A stretch of 64,000 bases of DNA, taken from the NCBI RefSeq assembly GCF_000317285.1, contig NZ_AJLN01000116.1, positions 558,001-622,000 of the forward strand, read 5' to 3'. Under the pieces are notes generated by a model. It was not told the origin of the DNA. It made no database searches and was given only the letters and a program-made list of their open reading frames with translations. Position 1 is the stretch's first letter. Every line of letters starts with the position of its first letter. The stretch comes from Chlorogloeopsis fritschii PCC 6912 (GTDB lineage Bacteria; Cyanobacteriota; Cyanobacteriia; Cyanobacteriales; Nostocaceae). A program made the translations under genes and the position numbers. Of this stretch, positions 44,411 to 54,988 are shown in pieces.

Positions 44411-45065
44411 AGTTCATATCTCGTTCACTGTTAGCCTGGCTGTGACTTAGAGTTTTGACCTGGTTTAATGGAATTTGTTATCCATTATATATAGAAAATT
44501 GTTACATTTGATTAAGAAATATGAATTTTATTAAAGATTTACTTTCAAGATTTTCAAAAACAAGATTACGTGCTAAGTGCGATCGCGTAATATTAGGAAG
44601 CTAGTGAATCTATAAACTGTGGCGAGCGTAGTTACTTAGTCTTATATAATACAGTTTATTCCAAAATCATACGAAACCAAATATACTTTCCCAATTCTTG
44701 CGTATTTACACGGAAGACAATCTAAAAAATAAGTTTTAAAAGATTATTACTGTCTTTAACTACTACTGAGCATCAATTGTGGCAAATTTAGCTTGTATCT
44801 AGCCCATTATCAGTAAAATTCGTTAATTTGTGTATATGATTCGCTGATGTTTGAGCGGCGATGTTATCAGTCTGAAAGCTTTTTAATCTGTTAGCCCTTT
44901 GACTGAAAAGCATCTATCAAAGAAGCTATTAAGTAATTAAGAACACAAGAAGCGTATATATACGGTAAGTATAAGATTTATAGCATACCGTTAGATATAC
45001 ATTTATTAACGAGTTTTTAGTGTAATTGGTCAATCTTGGACATTTTGATATTTTTTATATTTCTA
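44411..45065. other. Intergenic region upstream of the exported barrel-like protein
   Basis: There is no gene. It should contain divergent promoters for the ferredoxin-like gene and the 45066 gene. Sequence is A+T-rich; a HIP1-like GCGATCGCG occurs near 44579. No clear operator or repeat is visible. Confidence 0.5.
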
Positions 45066-46085
45066 ATGAACAAAGAAAGAAAAATTAGTGCTAGCCCTAG
45101 TTCCCATGGTTTCAGAGTAAGTTATGTGCGAAGTGTGTGCTTGGGTTTATTAACTACACTGGCAGTAACTTTTTCCGTAACTACAAGTATCTCAGTAAAT
45201 CGTGTTTCTGCTGCCAATGTTACAAAAGAAAGCTCTGCATTAAAAAAGTGGATAGCAAAAGCAAAACAACGTCAAAATATTCGCATTACAAAAGATACCA
45301 ATCTAATTGCTCAGCTCACTTCTCCTGGAGTTGGCGACAGCTTAAGAGAGCTAAATCAGTTACGTCAAGAGCTTTTAATTGATCCTGTTGTAATAGAAAC
45401 AAGACGTGTCATAGCTCCTAGTTCTACTGCTGGCACTCCTTCAGCCTATGGTGCAAGTTGGGGACAAGCTTACATAGGAGGTGGTTTGTACTTGCCTTTT
45501 GACAACGATCGCATTGATGGTTCGGCTGCTGTTGGTTTTGGTTTAGGAGATGCAATTAAATCTGTAGGTGTTGAAATAAACGCAAATATTACTAGTGTAG
45601 GCGGTGGCGATAATTTCGACTTTGGCGACAGTGGAGGGATCGGTTTTAAACTACACAAATATTTTTCTGATCGTACAGCAGTTGCTGTTGGTTGGTCAAA
45701 TCCGATTAAATGGGGAGATAACAATGGTACAAAAGATACTATTTATGGAGTAATTACTAAAACGTTTGATTTAGAGCCAAATAATCCTAAAAACAAACTG
45801 CCCATAACTCTTTCAGCTGGTGTTGGCAGCGGCATTTTTCGTTCTAAAGGAGCGATCGCTGCCGATGAAAATACCCCGAATTTTTTCGGTAGCGTAGGTT
45901 TACGAGTCATTCCAGAAGTTTCTTTAGTTACTAGTTGGACTGGAAATAGTCTCAATATAGGTGCTTCCTATGCTCCTTTCAAGAAAACACCCATAGTAAT
46001 TAACACGATCTTGACGGATCTTACCGACAATTTTGATAAAGGCACTGGTTTATCTGTAAGTGCAGGCTATGTTTTCCAGTTTTAA
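45066..46085 (+). CDS. Exported protein, probable outer-membrane beta-barrel
   Basis: A 339-residue protein with an N-terminal signal peptide (VCLGLLTTLAVTFSVTTSIS, cleavage likely after V-S-A-A) and a C-terminal half of alternating, Gly-rich amphipathic strands (for example AVGFGLGDAIKSVGVEINAN and GIGFKLHKYFSDRTAVAVGW). It ends in S-A-G-Y-V-F-Q-F, a terminal aromatic like the beta-barrel assembly signal. No pore or enzyme family is recognised. I use the ATG at 45066; an upstream ATG at 45036 would put hydrophobic residues before the signal. The 46129 gene follows after 43 bp and may be its partner. Confidence 0.7.
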   Translation: MNKERKISASPSSHGFRVSYVRSVCLGLLTTLAVTFSVTTSISVNRVSAANVTKESSALKKWIAKAKQRQNIRITKDTNLIAQLTSPGVGDSLRELNQLRQELLIDPVVIETRRVIAPSSTAGTPSAYGASWGQAYIGGGLYLPFDNDRIDGSAAVGFGLGDAIKSVGVEINANITSVGGGDNFDFGDSGGIGFKLHKYFSDRTAVAVGWSNPIKWGDNNGTKDTIYGVITKTFDLEPNNPKNKLPITLSAGVGSGIFRSKGAIAADENTPNFFGSVGLRVIPEVSLVTSWTGNSLNIGASYAPFKKTPIVINTILTDLTDNFDKGTGLSVSAGYVFQF

Positions 46086-46128
46086 AGTCTAACTTCTGTA
46101 TTAATTAATAAAGTAAAATGCAAAAGCA

Positions 46129-46812
46129 ATGAATAAGCACAAATTGCCCTTGACTGTTGGCATTATATTATTGGTTTTAGGTTTTATTGTTGGCGTTGCG
46201 CCGATGAAAGCTAATGCTGGTAAAGCTGTAATTGGAGGAACAAGTGAAGATTCTTCCAGTTTTTCCGGTACTAACTTCCAATTTCCTGGTACTAATGCAT
46301 TAGTTGAGGTAAATAATCAAATTCTTGTTCCAGCAGTAATTCAGCAGCTGATTAATCAACAGGCAGGCGCGATTGTAAAAAATGCAAATACAGGCAATGC
46401 AAACGGATCTCAAAAAGGTGTTATGGGCTTGCTTCTAGCGTGTTCCTTTGACGGGAGTGACGCGATTAATCAACTACAGATTTCTCTGTCTAATTCAGGA
46501 GCTTCTCAAATCCCCACTCAAACTCTTGTCAAAGCTTTAACAGGATTATTTAAATATTCTGCACCTTCATTAAAACAAAAGCCCAGTCTTTCTAGTGTTG
46601 AAGCGCAACCGAGAGAAGAAATCAACTATTGTCATTCTGATGAAAATTACGATCAAATGAGCGTAGATGTTACTCAACTCCTTGCTGCTATCAATGCTTA
46701 CAATAACATTGTTCTCAAAAGTGATTTAGCAACTTTGAAAAAACTCTCCAAAAATTCAGATTTTATTGAAATTGGTAAAGTTCTTAAAGAACTAAGAACT
46801 ATTTTGATTTAA
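46129..46812 (+). CDS. Exported protein of unknown function
   Basis: I do not recognise this 227-residue protein. It has a signal peptide (LPLTVGIILLVLGFIVGVAP, cleavage likely after A-N-A) and a Ser/Asn/Gly-rich segment (residues 40-60), then LLLACSFDGSDAINQLQISL and a helical C-terminus. It lies 43 bp after the probable barrel protein, so the two are likely cotranscribed and may cooperate in the envelope. A large hairpin follows its stop. Confidence 0.72.
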   Translation: MNKHKLPLTVGIILLVLGFIVGVAPMKANAGKAVIGGTSEDSSSFSGTNFQFPGTNALVEVNNQILVPAVIQQLINQQAGAIVKNANTGNANGSQKGVMGLLLACSFDGSDAINQLQISLSNSGASQIPTQTLVKALTGLFKYSAPSLKQKPSLSSVEAQPREEINYCHSDENYDQMSVDVTQLLAAINAYNNIVLKSDLATLKKLSKNSDFIEIGKVLKELRTILI

Positions 46813-46834
46813 AGCTACAAACTAGAGTAAATAA

Positions 46835-46881
46835 CTGTTGCAGTATCTATTTGGAAAATAGATACTAGATATCGGCAACAG
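46835..46881. repeat. Long stem-loop after the exported-protein pair
   Basis: CTGTTGC (46835-46841) plus AGTATCTATTT (46842-46852) pair with AAATAGATACT (46856-46866) and, across an 8-nt bulge, GCAACAG (46875-46881). The result is an 18-bp interrupted stem with a 3-nt loop, 22 bp past the stop. There is no T-run directly after it, so it may protect the mRNA 3' end rather than terminate. Confidence 0.65.
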
Positions 46882-47169
46882 AGAAATGATAGAAAAGTAT
46901 TTTTATACCCTTTTCGTGGGCTTTTTTGCGTTGAATCTAGTTCAAAATTAATAATACTGTTGGTGTATTTAAAGTGCGTTAAACTCTCTGATTCCTTTTA
47001 TTCTCTTGAGAAAACTTTAAGATGAATTTAGGAATTCGAGCTTCGCACTACCAACAGTATCTTTGTGGCTAGGTGCTTTTTAATATGAAATGCACCAGGC
47101 TGTAATGTTATGTTTCAATGGGTTGTGATAGAACCACTTTAGTAGAAATGGAATATTTCGTACCTATTT

Positions 47170-47307
47170 TTACCTGAAACCTACGGCTGCTTGCCAAACA
47201 AAAGCTAGCAACAAGAAGAAAACAGGTATGACAGGCAAAACATCTACCAATGGGTCAAAGATTTGAAATGCCTCAGGCAATTTTGCTAAAAAAAGTGCTG
47301 CTTCCAT
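47170..47307 (-). CDS. psbK: Photosystem II reaction centre protein K precursor
   Basis: A 45-codon frame translates [20 protein letters not shown], then [20 protein letters not shown], ending A-V-G-F-R. This is PsbK, with an 8-residue leader before the mature K-L-P-E-A start and one membrane helix. It binds near CP43 in photosystem II. It lies downstream of tgt on the same strand; the TTGGTCA repeats and other sequence sit between them. Confidence 0.96.
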   Translation of the reverse strand: MEAALFLAKLPEAFQIFDPLVDVLPVIPVFFLLLAFVWQAAVGFR

Positions 47308-47382
47308 TTTTATTTAAATCCACCTTTCCAACACAGCTTTCAGAATTGAGAAATATCTTAACACGGCTTGGACATCAATATA

Positions 47383-47410
47383 TTGGTCATTGGTCATTGG
47401 TCATTGGTCA
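47383..47410. repeat. Four tandem TTGGTCA heptamers (STRR-type)
   Basis: Four perfect copies of TTGGTCA stand head to tail, a heptanucleotide repeat of the STRR kind known from heterocyst-forming cyanobacteria. They are followed by a C/T-rich stretch that runs into the 3' end of tgt. A related sequence occurs on the other strand near 62238-62290. Confidence 0.9.
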
Positions 47411-47451
47411 TTAAATTATTCTCCTTGTCTCCTTGTCCCCTTCCCACTCCC

Positions 47452-48600
<1,149 letters not shown>

Positions 48601-48635
48601 TTAAGCTAAGTTTGGTGAACTTAATTAAACATAAC

Positions 48636-51600
48636 TTATCGCTTGACCTCTTCATCTTCCACTGCTCCTAAAGCTTTGAGCGTGGCAATAGTTGCTGCGG
48701 TTAAGCCTGTAACGCCCGTAATGTTCATGCCTTCATAAGGTCTTGGAATTCTCAATGTTTTGAGACATTCTCCTGTCTGAACATTCCACAACTTAATGGT
48801 TTCATCTACGCTGCCACTGATCAACGTTTGCCCATCAGGACTGAAGGTAACTGAACGTACCCAGCTAGTATGTCCTGTTAAAGTTTTAAGGCATTCTCCA
48901 GAGTTAACATCCCATAGTTTGACAGTTTCATCCTGACTTCCGCTAGCTAAGAAATTACCTTGAGGACTAAAAGCAACCGAAAATACCCACATCGTGTGTC
49001 CCTGTAAAGTGTTGATGCACTTTCCATCGATATCCCAAAGCTTAAGTAGACCGTTATCATGACCGCTAGCCAGCATTGTTCCATTAGGACTAAAAGCGAC
49101 TGCCATCACCTTACTATCAATTTCTGGTAAGGTTTTGAGGCATTTTCCCGTGCCGCTTTCCCACAATTTTATAGTTTTGTCATCACTACAACTAGCAAGT
49201 ATCAAACTGTCAGGACTAAAGGCAACTGACCAAACATAATTGGCATGACCTTGCAAAACTTTTAAGCACTCGCCAGTGCAAATATTCCAAAGCCTTATAG
49301 TTGAATCTTGAGCACCGCTGGCTAGAATCTTACCTTGAGGACTGAAAGTTAGTGCCCAGATCAAGCCGTTGATATGTCCTTGTAACCTCCTCAGACACTG
49401 ACCAGTAACGACATCCCAGAGTCTAATGGTTTCGTTATCCCCACTAGCTACCATTTGACCATCAGGACTGAAGGCGACTGACCAAACCCACTTGTTATGC
49501 CCCTGTAATGTCTTGAAGCATTGACCAGTTTGAATATTCCAAAGTCTTACTGTTGAGTCAAAACTTCCACTGGCTACCATTTGACCATCAGGGCTACAGG
49601 CAATTGACCAGATGGCACTGGTGTGTCCTTTCAAGGTCTTGAGGCACTGACCGCTCTTGATATCCCAGAGTTTTACAGTTTGGTCAAAACTCCCACTGGC
49701 TAAGATTTGACCATCAGGACTAAAGGCAACTGACCAGACCAAATCAGTATGTTCCTGCAACGTCTTACAACATTGACCAGTTTGAATATTCCAAAGTCTT
49801 ACTGTTGAATCAAAACTCCCACTGGCTATCATTTGCTCATCAGGACTACAAGAAATTGACAAAATGCCGTTTTCGTGTGCCCGCAATGTCTCAAAGCATT
49901 CACCCGTACTAACATTCCAACGCCTCATCGTGCTGTCTAAACTACCACTAGTTAGTGTCTGGCCATCTGAGTTAAAGACAACTGACCAAACCCAATTAGT
50001 ATGTCCTTGCAAAGTCTTATAGCATTCACCCGTACTAACATTCCAGAGCTTGATTGTGTAGTCAAAACCGCCACTAGCTAAAGTTTGACCATCAGGACTA
50101 AAGGCGACTGACCAAACCCAATTAGTATGTCCTTGCAACGTCTTAAGACATTCACCTGTACAAACATCCCAGAGTTTTACAGTTTGGTCATTACTTCCAC
50201 TGGCTACGATTTGACCATCAGGACTAAAGGTAACTGACCAAATCAAATCGGTGTGTCCCTTAAAGGTCTTAAGGCATTGACCTGTCCTAACATCCCAAAG
50301 TCTTACGGTTCGGTCAAAACTGCCACTGACTAGTTTTTGACCATCGGGACTAAAATCAAGGGACGGTATCCACATGCTTTTGTCATGTCCCTCCAACGTC
50401 AAAAGAGGTTGAGCATCCTGAACTCTGAATAGACGAATCTGACCATGAGTGTCACCTGCTGCGAGAATTTTGCTATCTGGACTGAAGGCGACAGAATTAA
50501 TTCCACTGAAACATTGGGAAAAAAGTGATTTAGTAAACTCACAATAAGCAAAGTTGACTTCAGCCAAATTCATACCTTGAAGATAAGTTTGCCAAATCGC
50601 CAAATTGGAAAAATCATAACCTCTTAAATCCGTTTTCAGTTGGCAGAGGAGATTGAGAACATTCCCTGCTGCATATCCTAATTTGAGTGAAGATGTGCGC
50701 AACTTAGCGAGAATCTGAGTTAGTTGAGTTTCAAGACGGCTTTGGTTCCCCAAAATATTGATTAACTTCTTGATCAGAGGTTGGAGAATCAAACGAATTT
50801 GAGCTTCCCTGATATAGTCTTTTGCTAAAGCTTTGAGCAAAGCATAGTTGTTAAACAGTTCAATGTTCTGAGTCTTAATTTCTTCAGAAACTTGTTGAAT
50901 AAATACTTCTGTTATGTACTCGATTAGCACAGGTTGGAGCGTGAATGCTGCTGCGCTTCTTTCCAGAGGTAATCGTCGTGTTAGCGATTGCAGCGTATCT
51001 GTGACTCTTTCTTTAGCTTCTGGTACGAGAATATCGTCTTTGAGTTCTGAAAGTGAAATTGGCTCGCGATTAATTGCCAGCCAGTATATAATTTCTTTTT
51101 CTGGCTCTGAAGTGCGCTCAAAATGCCAGTTTAACAAATCTCGCAAATCATCAAAAACTGGTTTTCCTTCTTGGAGAAATTGAGAAATATTTCCTCCAAA
51201 AACCTCTTGAAGATGATTTGCAGCCAGTTCTAGGGCTAAAGGATTGCCATTATAGAATTTAATGAGTGTTTGCCATTCTGCATCTGAGCCAGAAAAATCT
51301 CCTATTTCTTGAAAAATTTTTTGTCCATCTAAATAATTTAAACCGCCTAATTCAAGTAAATGAACAGGATGGGTTTTGCCAGCCATTCTTACCAAATTGT
51401 GAGGTTTTTCCCGACTGGTAAGCAGCAAGCAGCTTTGATGGGGGACTTCTCCAACTTGCTGGAAAAGTTGACCGTATGCTTCATATCCCTGGCGATATAG
51501 CCCAGCGCGTGAAGCGAAGCGATCGCTTTTAAGCGAATCGCCTTTTTGTAAAATCGTCTCCACATTATCCAGAATCAGCAAACAGTGGTGTGCTTGTAAA

Positions 51601-52235
51601 TAATGCAGCAGTCGCGAAATTTGCGTTTCTGTGGTGTTGGCAAACTCCGTCTCCTGCTGGTTGGAGAGGAACTTAATTAAGTCTGTAAGAATATCTCTTG
51701 GTGGTGGTGCGTTGAGGAGACTTCGCCAAATCACGTATTCAAATTCATGCTGAATCCCCTTTGCCAGCTTCAGTGACAAATCTGTTTTGCCAATTCCTCC
51801 CTTACCCAATTTGACTGATAGCTGGGTTTTACCAATTCCTCCTATCCCAACAATTACTACTAACCGACAGCATTCTTGAATAATCCATTGTTCTAGCGTC
51901 GCTAATTCTTCAGTTCGTCCAAAAAACACAGGAACATCAGGTGCATCTCCCCAATCTCGGCGATGGGTAGGAGGTGTTAAGTTTTGGCAACGTCGCTCTA
52001 GTTTTGTCCTAAAAGTCTTTTTAGTTATTTTTTCTTTGCAAACTTCTGAAATTAATTTCCATAACTGATAGCCAACATCCTTGACATACTGCAAGTTATA
52101 GCGAAGATAGTTGGCTATTTCTTCATATTTTTTATCTTCCCAAGATCCTTTTAATATGACTTTTTGTAACTCAGTTAGCTTATTTCCTGTCTCAACTTCT
52201 ATCCAGTTGATGATTTCGTCATAGTCATCGTTCAT
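48636..52235 (-). CDS. NB-ARC STAND protein with 14 WD40 repeats
   Basis: A 1199-residue signal-transduction NTPase. Residues 1-70 form a helical N-terminal effector-associated region like that of other cyanobacterial NB-ARC proteins. NB-ARC starts near residue 102 ([17 protein letters not shown]). The P-loop is doubled: [14 protein letters not shown] (132-145) and [14 protein letters not shown] (146-159). [11 protein letters not shown] is Walker B. Fourteen WD40 repeats follow from about residue 578 (units such as [20 protein letters not shown]), enough for two seven-bladed propellers that may sense a ligand. Such proteins act in stress or defence signalling in multicellular cyanobacteria; the trigger is unknown. 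The C-terminal tail [15 protein letters not shown] is typical. Confidence 0.93.
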   Translation of the reverse strand: MNDDYDEIINWIEVETGNKLTELQKVILKGSWEDKKYEEIANYLRYNLQYVKDVGYQLWKLISEVCKEKITKKTFRTKLERRCQNLTPPTHRRDWGDAPDVPVFFGRTEELATLEQWIIQECCRLVVIVGIGGIGKTQLSVKLGKGGIGKTDLSLKLAKGIQHEFEYVIWRSLLNAPPPRDILTDLIKFLSNQQETEFANTTETQISRLLHYLQAHHCLLILDNVETILQKGDSLKSDRFASRAGLYRQGYEAYGQLFQQVGEVPHQSCLLLTSREKPHNLVRMAGKTHPVHLLELGGLNYLDGQKIFQEIGDFSGSDAEWQTLIKFYNGNPLALELAANHLQEVFGGNISQFLQEGKPVFDDLRDLLNWHFERTSEPEKEIIYWLAINREPISLSELKDDILVPEAKERVTDTLQSLTRRLPLERSAAAFTLQPVLIEYITEVFIQQVSEEIKTQNIELFNNYALLKALAKDYIREAQIRLILQPLIKKLINILGNQSRLETQLTQILAKLRTSSLKLGYAAGNVLNLLCQLKTDLRGYDFSNLAIWQTYLQGMNLAEVNFAYCEFTKSLFSQCFSGINSVAFSPDSKILAAGDTHGQIRLFRVQDAQPLLTLEGHDKSMWIPSLDFSPDGQKLVSGSFDRTVRLWDVRTGQCLKTFKGHTDLIWSVTFSPDGQIVASGSNDQTVKLWDVCTGECLKTLQGHTNWVWSVAFSPDGQTLASGGFDYTIKLWNVSTGECYKTLQGHTNWVWSVVFNSDGQTLTSGSLDSTMRRWNVSTGECFETLRAHENGILSISCSPDEQMIASGSFDSTVRLWNIQTGQCCKTLQEHTDLVWSVAFSPDGQILASGSFDQTVKLWDIKSGQCLKTLKGHTSAIWSIACSPDGQMVASGSFDSTVRLWNIQTGQCFKTLQGHNKWVWSVAFSPDGQMVASGDNETIRLWDVVTGQCLRRLQGHINGLIWALTFSPQGKILASGAQDSTIRLWNICTGECLKVLQGHANYVWSVAFSPDSLILASCSDDKTIKLWESGTGKCLKTLPEIDSKVMAVAFSPNGTMLASGHDNGLLKLWDIDGKCINTLQGHTMWVFSVAFSPQGNFLASGSQDETVKLWDVNSGECLKTLTGHTSWVRSVTFSPDGQTLISGSVDETIKLWNVQTGECLKTLRIPRPYEGMNITGVTGLTAATIATLKALGAVEDEEVKR
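51759..51842 (-). repeat. 42-bp in-frame tandem duplication of the P-loop
   Basis: Two adjacent 42-bp units in the NB-ARC gene encode [14 protein letters not shown] and [14 protein letters not shown] (residues 132-159). The units have diverged at several silent and replacement sites, so the duplication is not brand new, and both keep the G-K-T core. Confidence 0.85.
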
Positions 52236-52301
52236 AGCCTCTAAGTTGGCAAAGTATTTGAGTTTAATTTCATCTTACCCTTGATATTTCTTCGCGATAC
52301 C

Positions 52302-52332
52302 CGACTTTTCCGACTTTTCAATCCGACTTTTC
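52302..52332. repeat. Three CGACTTTTC nonamers upstream of the NB-ARC gene
   Basis: CGACTTTTC occurs at 52302-52310, 52311-52319 and 52324-52332, the first two contiguous. It lies 67 bp upstream of the NB-ARC start codon, a position suited to a regulator site. Confidence 0.65.
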
Positions 52333-52432
52333 TGCCTTTACGGGATTTGGGAACTTTTAAGAACATGGTTAACAGGTAAAAACGAATCAGAGTTTATTGC
52401 AATTAACTGGAACAAAAATTTGCTTTCAGGTA

Positions 52433-52450
52433 AATTGAGTCAACTCAATT
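52433..52450. promoter_or_regulatory. Perfect 8-2-8 dyad in the STAND divergent region
   Basis: AATTGAGT, a CA spacer and ACTCAATT form a perfect inverted repeat about 200 bp from the NB-ARC start and 375 bp from the NACHT-pair start. It is a plausible operator. Confidence 0.45.
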
Positions 52451-52645
52451 ATCAGGAGAACAACGATTTCAAACATTGGGTAGTGTTGTAGATATGTCGA
52501 TTTGTAGGGATCATCCCAATTTTTGAAAAAGATAAAAGAAAAAGATTACTTCGCGATAGCTTCTCGCGAATAAGCTTGGTTTCATTAAGGGAGCAATTCG
52601 TCTTCTTCCTGTTAAGAGCCATAACTAATGTCTGCTAAAGACTCA

Positions 52646-52676
52646 GGGTGAGGGCGAGCATCACTCGCCCTCACCC
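52646..52676. repeat. 13-bp GC-rich perfect hairpin
   Basis: GGGTGAGGGCGAG (52646-52658) pairs perfectly with CTCGCCCTCACCC (52664-52676) around CATCA. It is GC-rich against A+T-rich flanks and 150 bp upstream of the small gene. It could be an intergenic dispersed hairpin or an attenuator. Confidence 0.7.
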
Positions 52677-52825
52677 CTCTATTAGATTGATTCTCATTCT
52701 GATTTGAGTTGGAAGAAAAATTAAAACTCCTGTATTAAGTAAGCGATCGCTCATCCACCAACTACTTTTGACCACACCCCTCCCAAAGAAACAGTAAACT
52801 ATTCAACACTGTAGGTAATGCAGTC

Positions 52826-53257
52826 ATGTTAGAAGAAAAGTCTTCACAATCAATGAGCTTCAGTGGCGGTCAGTTTTCAGGTGTTCAATTTGGGCAAGCA
52901 GGTCGAGACCTGGCTCAAATTCAACACAATAGCCAAGATGACGCTGAGAAACAATTAACACCAGACGATGTAGTTGAGCTGATAGGACAAATTGAAACCT
53001 TGTTTTGGAATTCAGGTTTGCCAGGGACTCAAAAAGAAAAAGCTATTAAACATCTAGAGACCGCTAAAGAAGAAGTAAAAGCAATCGAACCTGACAAGGA
53101 CTTTGCCGTCAAGAGTTTAGAGCGAGCTACTAAAGTCCTTAAAGACGCAGGCGACACTGTAGTAGCAAGTCAAGGACTGTGGCAAAAGCTAGAACCGATT
53201 GCCAAGCAATTAGCACCTTGGTTTGGAATTGCAGCAAAAACTCTTTTGGGACTGTAA
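52826..53257 (+). CDS. Small protein paired with the NACHT gene, with a possible amyloid-like N-terminal motif
   Basis: A 143-residue protein of no named family known to me. Residues 11-33 read SFSGGQFSGVQFGQAGRDLA and then Q-I-Q, a Gly/Gln-rich beta-prone segment. Residues 40-120 are charged helices (LTPDDVVELIGQIETLFWNS, KAIKHLETAKEEVKAIEPDK). The end, LWQKLEPIAKQLAPWFGIAA, is an amphipathic or membrane-seeking helix. VQFGQAGRDLAQIQ resembles RHIM/PP-type motifs (V-Q-F-G) and aligns with residues 23-36 of the NACHT protein that starts 11 bp after its stop. The two genes are surely cotranscribed. A downstream effector or adaptor role is inferred. Confidence 0.8.
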   Translation: MLEEKSSQSMSFSGGQFSGVQFGQAGRDLAQIQHNSQDDAEKQLTPDDVVELIGQIETLFWNSGLPGTQKEKAIKHLETAKEEVKAIEPDKDFAVKSLERATKVLKDAGDTVVASQGLWQKLEPIAKQLAPWFGIAAKTLLGL

Positions 53258-53268
53258 GTGAATGAGTG

Positions 53269-54924
53269 ATGAACCAGCAGCCACCTCTCGATTCTACTCA
53301 ACGACTTAATATTGACAATGCCTCAATCCAGGACAGTCAAATTCTTCAGGCTAGACGTGATCTGATTCAGATTCACAAGCCGATTGTTTATCTGACTGTC
53401 GGCGATAAAATTAATATCTCTGACCAGTTTGGTCGGGTACATAGTACAGTAAACCCCTTTTCGAGGCCAGAAGACCGAAATCGGAAGGTTTTACTTAATA
53501 AAGTAAAAAAAATCTGTAGTGAGGTACTGGAGAATTCATTACATATCCATGCACTTATTGAACTTGGTTTAGAAAAGCGTCTAGACGCAGTTAAACAATC
53601 TTTTAGTGAAGTGCAGGAGATCTGTGAATACAGTAAACGAGCTTTACCCTCCAATGTAGGAGTTACAGCAGTATTCAATCAAATGGGAGAGGGAGGCACT
53701 TTACTAATTTTAGGGGAGCCCGGCTCTGGCAAGACCACAACTCTAGTGAGACTGACGCTGGACTTGATTAGCCGTGCTCAGGAAGACTATAACCGAACGA
53801 TTCCTGTTGTGCTTAACTTATCCTCTTGGGCTCGTGAGCGGCAAACCATTGCAGATTGGATAGTTCAAAGACTGCAAATTTCATATGGAGTCTCCAAAGC
53901 TTTGGGTAAATTCTGGGTTGAAGAACAAAAACTGCTACTTTTGCTAGATGGTTTGGATGAGGTTCGAGCGGAGTGTCGCGAGTCCTGCGTTCAAGCAATC
54001 AACAAGTTTCTGCAAAAGTACGGATCAACAGAAATAGTGGTATGTAGCCGTGTCAGAGAATACGAAGCTCTTTCTACCCATCTTAAACTTCAAGAAGCTA
54101 TCTGCATTCAACCGCTAACACCTGAGCAAATTAAGCAGTATTTTGAGAAGGCAGGCGATCAATTAGTTTCTGTAAAAACGCTAATCGATACAGATTCCAC
54201 GCTACACGAGTTGGCAAAGTCTCCTCTAATGCTTAGCATAATGACACTTGTTTATAGGGGAGTGTCAGTTACAGATTTACTGAATTTGGGATCAATTGAG
54301 GAACGTCGCAAAGATTTGTTTAACAAATACATTGGACGAATGTTTGAGCATCGAAACGCCAATCAACAGTATTCAAGAAAGCAAACTATGCACTGGCTGA
54401 TTTGGCTAGCGAAAAGGATGTCTCAATTTTCTCAGGCTATATTCTTGATTGAAGAAATGCAAGCAGTTTGGTTACCAATTTTTGGTTTAGCAACTATGCT
54501 AATACTTGGATTGGACAAAAAAAATGAGGTTGATAGCAGAACTGTTCCAAATCAGGGAATCTGGAGGTCAGTAAACAATGCTAAAACTTTGTTTGTCACC
54601 ATTGGGCTACTAGTCGGGCTACTTGTAGGAGTTGCTCAGGTGGGAGATATATTAGACAAACTAATTTCTGGGCTAGTAAATGGGCTAATTTTTGGCACAG
54701 GTAGTGCTTTAATTGCTGGACAAGGTTCAGGTATTGCTTGCGTTAAACACTTTATCCTACGTTGTCTTCTTTGGCTTAGTGGGCATATACCTTGGAACTA
54801 TGCCCACTTCCTTGATTACGCCTGTGAGCGCATTTTTCTCCAAAAGGTTGGTGGCGGTTACATCTTTGTCCATCGTATGCTACGCGAACACTTCGCTCAA
54901 ATGGGTATGGTCAAAAGTAGTTAG
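53269..54924 (+). CDS. Membrane-spanning NACHT-domain STAND NTPase
   Basis: A 551-residue protein. Residues 23-36 (SQILQARRDLIQIH) match the motif of the preceding small protein. Residues 70-125 form the helical linker usual in cyanobacterial NACHT proteins (NRKVLLNKVKKICSEVLENS). NACHT: Walker A G-E-P-G-S-G-K-T-T at 149-157, Walker B in LLLLLDGLDEVRAECRESCV, sensor C-S-R in IVVCSRVREYEAL. The C-terminal third carries two or three membrane segments (TLFVTIGLLVGLLVGVAQVG and following) and ends in the family tail YIFVHRMLREHFAQMG. No repeat sensor domain follows, so it is short. I prefer ATG 53269 to GTG 53266. Sensing at the membrane is inferred. Confidence 0.9.
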   Translation: MNQQPPLDSTQRLNIDNASIQDSQILQARRDLIQIHKPIVYLTVGDKINISDQFGRVHSTVNPFSRPEDRNRKVLLNKVKKICSEVLENSLHIHALIELGLEKRLDAVKQSFSEVQEICEYSKRALPSNVGVTAVFNQMGEGGTLLILGEPGSGKTTTLVRLTLDLISRAQEDYNRTIPVVLNLSSWARERQTIADWIVQRLQISYGVSKALGKFWVEEQKLLLLLDGLDEVRAECRESCVQAINKFLQKYGSTEIVVCSRVREYEALSTHLKLQEAICIQPLTPEQIKQYFEKAGDQLVSVKTLIDTDSTLHELAKSPLMLSIMTLVYRGVSVTDLLNLGSIEERRKDLFNKYIGRMFEHRNANQQYSRKQTMHWLIWLAKRMSQFSQAIFLIEEMQAVWLPIFGLATMLILGLDKKNEVDSRTVPNQGIWRSVNNAKTLFVTIGLLVGLLVGVAQVGDILDKLISGLVNGLIFGTGSALIAGQGSGIACVKHFILRCLLWLSGHIPWNYAHFLDYACERIFLQKVGGGYIFVHRMLREHFAQMGMVKSS

Positions 54925-54988
54925 TTGAGTGCTCTCTCCTAAACGGGTGGCCAGGTTTAAGATTATCCTTATTTTCCCAAGATCATAA

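Larger units (their letters stand above)
52236..52825. other. Divergent intergenic region rich in inverted and direct repeats
   Basis: There is no gene. It separates the NB-ARC gene (minus) from the NACHT pair (plus) and contains a nonamer repeat (52302-52332), an 8-2-8 dyad (52433-52450), a TTCGCGA/TCGCGAA inverted repeat (52550-52570) and a 13-bp GC-rich hairpin (52646-52676). A HIP1 site lies near 52744. It should hold promoters for both transcription units. Confidence 0.6.

Noticed and set aside
47383-47410. Tandem TTGGTCA units as a CRISPR array
   Set aside because: Units are 7 bp without spacers and no cas genes are present; this is STRR-type repeat.
48700-50470. Regular DNA repeats as a satellite or CRISPR-like array
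   Set aside because: They are the coding repeats of WD40 units, in frame throughout.
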